From contig CAZNTU010000301.1 in assembly GCA_964575975.1 (NCBI GenBank), positions 1 to 6,075 of the forward strand: DNA of 6,075 bases, given 5' to 3'. Made by a program: the position numbers and the translations under genes. Position 1 is the first letter of the stretch; the number at the start of each line of letters is the position of its first letter. The stretch is from G963674505 sp964575975. GTDB lineage: Bacteria; Desulfobacterota; Desulfobacteria; Desulfobacterales; SKZT01. This document shows positions 3,882 to 6,075 of this stretch, in pieces. The notes under the pieces are model-generated. The model saw only the letters and a program-made list of their open reading frames with translations, did not search any database and was not told the origin of the DNA.

Positions 3882-6075
3882 ATTGTCCTCAGAAGTTCGG
3901 CCGGCGAGGCGGTTTTGGTTACGAAGGCCTCCGCCCCGGCCTTCTCCATGGCTCTGGCGATTTGTTTGTCCTCGAACATGGTCAGGCCGATCACGCGCAC
4001 GTCGGGAAGCTCCCTTTTTATCAGACTAGTGGCCTCGATACCGTCCATCTCCGGCATGGAAACGTCCATGAGCACCAAGTCGGGCTTGAGATGTCTCGTC
4101 TTCTCGAGCGCTTCGCGTCCGTTGGAGGCCTCGCCCGCCGCCTTTATGTCGGGTTGCAGGGAAAACAGCTTTATCAAGCCCTGACGCATCACATCGTGAT
4201 CGTCGGCGAACAGGACGCGAATGGCTTCGGCGCCGTGCTTCTCATGTTCCGTCGGGGCTGTCGGTTCGTCAGCTACAAAGGTGGAACAGTTTTTCGGGGA
4301 TTCGACTGTTTGGGGCAGGCGGAGGGGGACGGTGAGGACGAACCGGCTGCCCCGTCCGGGGGCGCTTTCGATGGCAAGCTCTCCGTTCAGATAGCGCGCT
4401 CGCTCTCGAATGCTGACCAGACCCAAGCCGGCGCTTGTGGCGAACGAATCGACAATGGCGGGATCGAAACCCTTTCCGGAGTCCCTGATTTCGAGCACGA
4501 TACAATTGTCGGACTCGAAAAGCTCGACACCGGCGCTTTTCGCCCCGGAGTGCTTGACCACGTTGAAAAGAAGCTCCTGCACGGCCCGGAACAGGAACAG
4601 CTTCGCCGGCTCGTTTTCGTAACTTTTGTCCGATTTGGTCCCGAATTCGACTTTCAACCCGAACTGCTCGCCTATGCGGGAGGCAAGCCACTTGAGGGCG
4701 GCGACCAACCCGAAATGATGCAGAACGGCGGGACTGAGTTCGTGGGACAAACTACGGGATTTTTGAATGGATTCCTCCAGAAGACTTTCCACTATTGCCA
4801 ATTCGGAATTCAAGGGCCGGTTCGCGCAGGAGGCGCGAAGTTGCATCTTGGCGGCGGCGAGCAGTTGCTGCAAATCGTCGTGGAGAAGTTGCGCCATGCG
4901 CCTGCGTTCGCGTTCCTCCGCCTCGATCAGTTCCACCGCCAGAGCCTGGAGCTGGTTGGCGCGAGCCTCCGCCAGTTTGGTTCGTTCGGCGACTTTCCTT
5001 TCCAGCTCGCTCTTGGACTTTTCCAGCTCCGCATGGAACTGTTTCGTCTCGGTAATGTCGCGGGTAATGCCCACGAGCGACACGGCCTTGCCGTTCTTGT
5101 CGAAAACGGCCTGCCGGCTGTCGCCGAACCATCGATATTCGCCGCTTTTGACCTTCCATCGATACTCCATGGGCTTTTCGGGCCTTTCTCCGGCGATGAT
5201 CCGCTTGATGTAGTTTCTCACGGATTCGCGGTCGTCGGGATGGACACTTTCCGCCGCTTCCTTCATGGACAGGAAGAGTTCCTCCGTGTCGAATCCGGTC
5301 AGCCTCTCCTGGGAAGGGCTGGAAAAGATGTACCGGCCGGTGCGCAAATCCAGCTGGTGAATGCCGTCCCACGAATTTTCCACCACCATGCGGAAACGGG
5401 CTTCGCTTTCCTTGAGCGCCCGTTCGGACTTTTTTTGCTCGGTGACGTCCATCATCGTGCCGATAACCCGCACCGCCTCTCCCCCCAGCCGTTTGGGCGC
5501 GAAATAAATTTTGCAGTTCGCGTCGATCCATCTGACTTCTCCGTCCGGCCGACGGATTCGGAACTGCCCCTCCACTCTGTCTTCCCCCTTGGAGGGGTCC
5601 AGGCCGTCCTCTATCGATTTGGCGACCGCCTCGCGGTCTTTCGGAAAGACGAGCGACATGAATTTGTCGAGATCGACGGGGTCGTCGGGGGAGACGCCGA
5701 ATATCGCCCTGCCTCTTTCGTCCCAGAAAAGTTCCCGGGTCGCGGGATTGAACTCCCAGGCGCCCATTCGTGCGGCCTCCAGGGCGATACGCTTGAGTTC
5801 CTCGCTGGCCCGCAAAGCCTCCTTTCCATGCTTTTGCTCGGTAACGTCCATGACGAACCCGTGAGTTCTCAGAAGACGTTTCCGGCCGTCGAATTCCATT
5901 CTCCCTCGAATCGTCACCCACCGGACCGTTCCGTCCGGAAGCAATATCCGATGTTCGTGGCTGAATTCGGGATTGTCGATGCGCCGCAAGCGGGCGCGGA
6001 GCGTTTCCAAAACGCTTTGGCGGTCGTCCGGATGGACTGCGGCGGGAATCCCGTCCTGCAAAGGCAGCGGATCGT
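3842..6075 (-). CDS. Multi-PAS hybrid histidine kinase (HisKA_3 type) with C-terminal NarL-like receiver, 5' partial
   Basis: About 743 codons are visible and the frame stays open at the right edge. A TTG at 6061-6059 falls inside a PAS domain, so the real start is beyond the window. Counting from that TTG, the order is: a PAS/PAC remnant (1-75), PAS/PAC two (about 85-210), PAS/PAC three (about 219-340), and a coiled coil (340-380). A NarX/UhpB-type dimerisation domain follows, with ERRRMAQLLHDDLQQ and H394. The ATPase domain has E496 and N500, DSGKGFD (527-533) and AGLGLVSIRERA. The receiver (about 613-735) has D620-D621, phosphoacceptor D666 in LVLMDVSMPEMDG, T694 and K716. No helix-turn-helix follows the receiver, so DNA binding is not its direct output. 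No membrane segment is visible, which suggests a cytosolic sensor. Kinase and receiver residues are all intact. Signal and downstream target are unknown. Confidence 0.96.
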   Translation of the reverse strand, partial: DPLPLQDGIPAAVHPDDRQSVLETLRARLRRIDNPEFSHEHRILLPDGTVRWVTIRGRMEFDGRKRLLRTHGFVMDVTEQKHGKEALRASEELKRIALEAARMGAWEFNPATRELFWDERGRAIFGVSPDDPVDLDKFMSLVFPKDREAVAKSIEDGLDPSKGEDRVEGQFRIRRPDGEVRWIDANCKIYFAPKRLGGEAVRVIGTMMDVTEQKKSERALKESEARFRMVVENSWDGIHQLDLRTGRYIFSSPSQERLTGFDTEELFLSMKEAAESVHPDDRESVRNYIKRIIAGERPEKPMEYRWKVKSGEYRWFGDSRQAVFDKNGKAVSLVGITRDITETKQFHAELEKSKSELERKVAERTKLAEARANQLQALAVELIEAEERERRRMAQLLHDDLQQLLAAAKMQLRASCANRPLNSELAIVESLLEESIQKSRSLSHELSPAVLHHFGLVAALKWLASRIGEQFGLKVEFGTKSDKSYENEPAKLFLFRAVQELLFNVVKHSGAKSAGVELFESDNCIVLEIRDSGKGFDPAIVDSFATSAGLGLVSIRERARYLNGELAIESAPGRGSRFVLTVPLRLPQTVESPKNCSTFVADEPTAPTEHEKHGAEAIRVLFADDHDVMRQGLIKLFSLQPDIKAAGEASNGREALEKTRHLKPDLVLMDVSMPEMDGIEATSLIKRELPDVRVIGLTMFEDKQIARAMEKAGAEAFVTKTASPAELLRTIYEVARKERGNAS

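Noticed and set aside
4752..5921. Long minus-strand alternative frame of 389 codons.
   Set aside because: It is a shadow of the multi-PAS kinase, rich in R and G with no domain, whereas the other frame shows complete PAS and kinase motifs.
6059..6061. TTG as the start of the large minus-strand kinase.
   Set aside because: It falls inside a PAS domain and the frame is open to the window edge, so the gene begins outside the window.

Overview
The window is a signalling locus, probably from a Gram-negative bacterium. The clues are a kinase with two membrane segments and an extracytoplasmic sensor domain, chains of PAS domains, an HD-GYP protein, a fused kinase-receiver protein, moderately high GC, and TTG and GTG starts behind clear Shine-Dalgarno sites. 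The style recalls Deltaproteobacteria and similar environmental lineages, but no taxonomic marker is present, so this is a weak inference.

Layout from left to right. A receiver-domain protein on the minus strand runs off the left edge (1-316). A 337-base AT-rich divergent region follows (317-653). It holds a good leftward promoter candidate, a possible 46-codon leader ORF, a terminator-like hairpin and two overlapping palindromes. On the plus strand come a membrane sensor histidine kinase (654-2474), a small YkgJ-type cysteine-cluster protein (2536-2865) and an HD-GYP protein that is a likely cyclic-di-GMP phosphodiesterase (3084-3881). A 28-codon ORF overlaps the HD-GYP start. On the minus strand, converging on the HD-GYP gene and overlapping its end by 40 bases, is a large multi-PAS kinase with a C-terminal receiver (3842-6075). 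Its N-terminus lies beyond the right edge.

A plausible reading, by inference only: the membrane kinase phosphorylates a receiver, perhaps the divergent one, and the HD-GYP protein turns signals into lower cyclic-di-GMP. The PAS hybrid kinase is a separate cytosolic phosphorelay that feeds its own receiver. No classical DNA-binding output domain is visible in any of the genes.

No mobile element, CRISPR array, tRNA, rRNA or defence system was seen. The locus looks like known signalling families in a compact arrangement, not an obviously new system. The more unusual points are the kinase tail without a receiver, the short ORFs abutting gene starts, the shared -10 region, and the convergent coding overlap.
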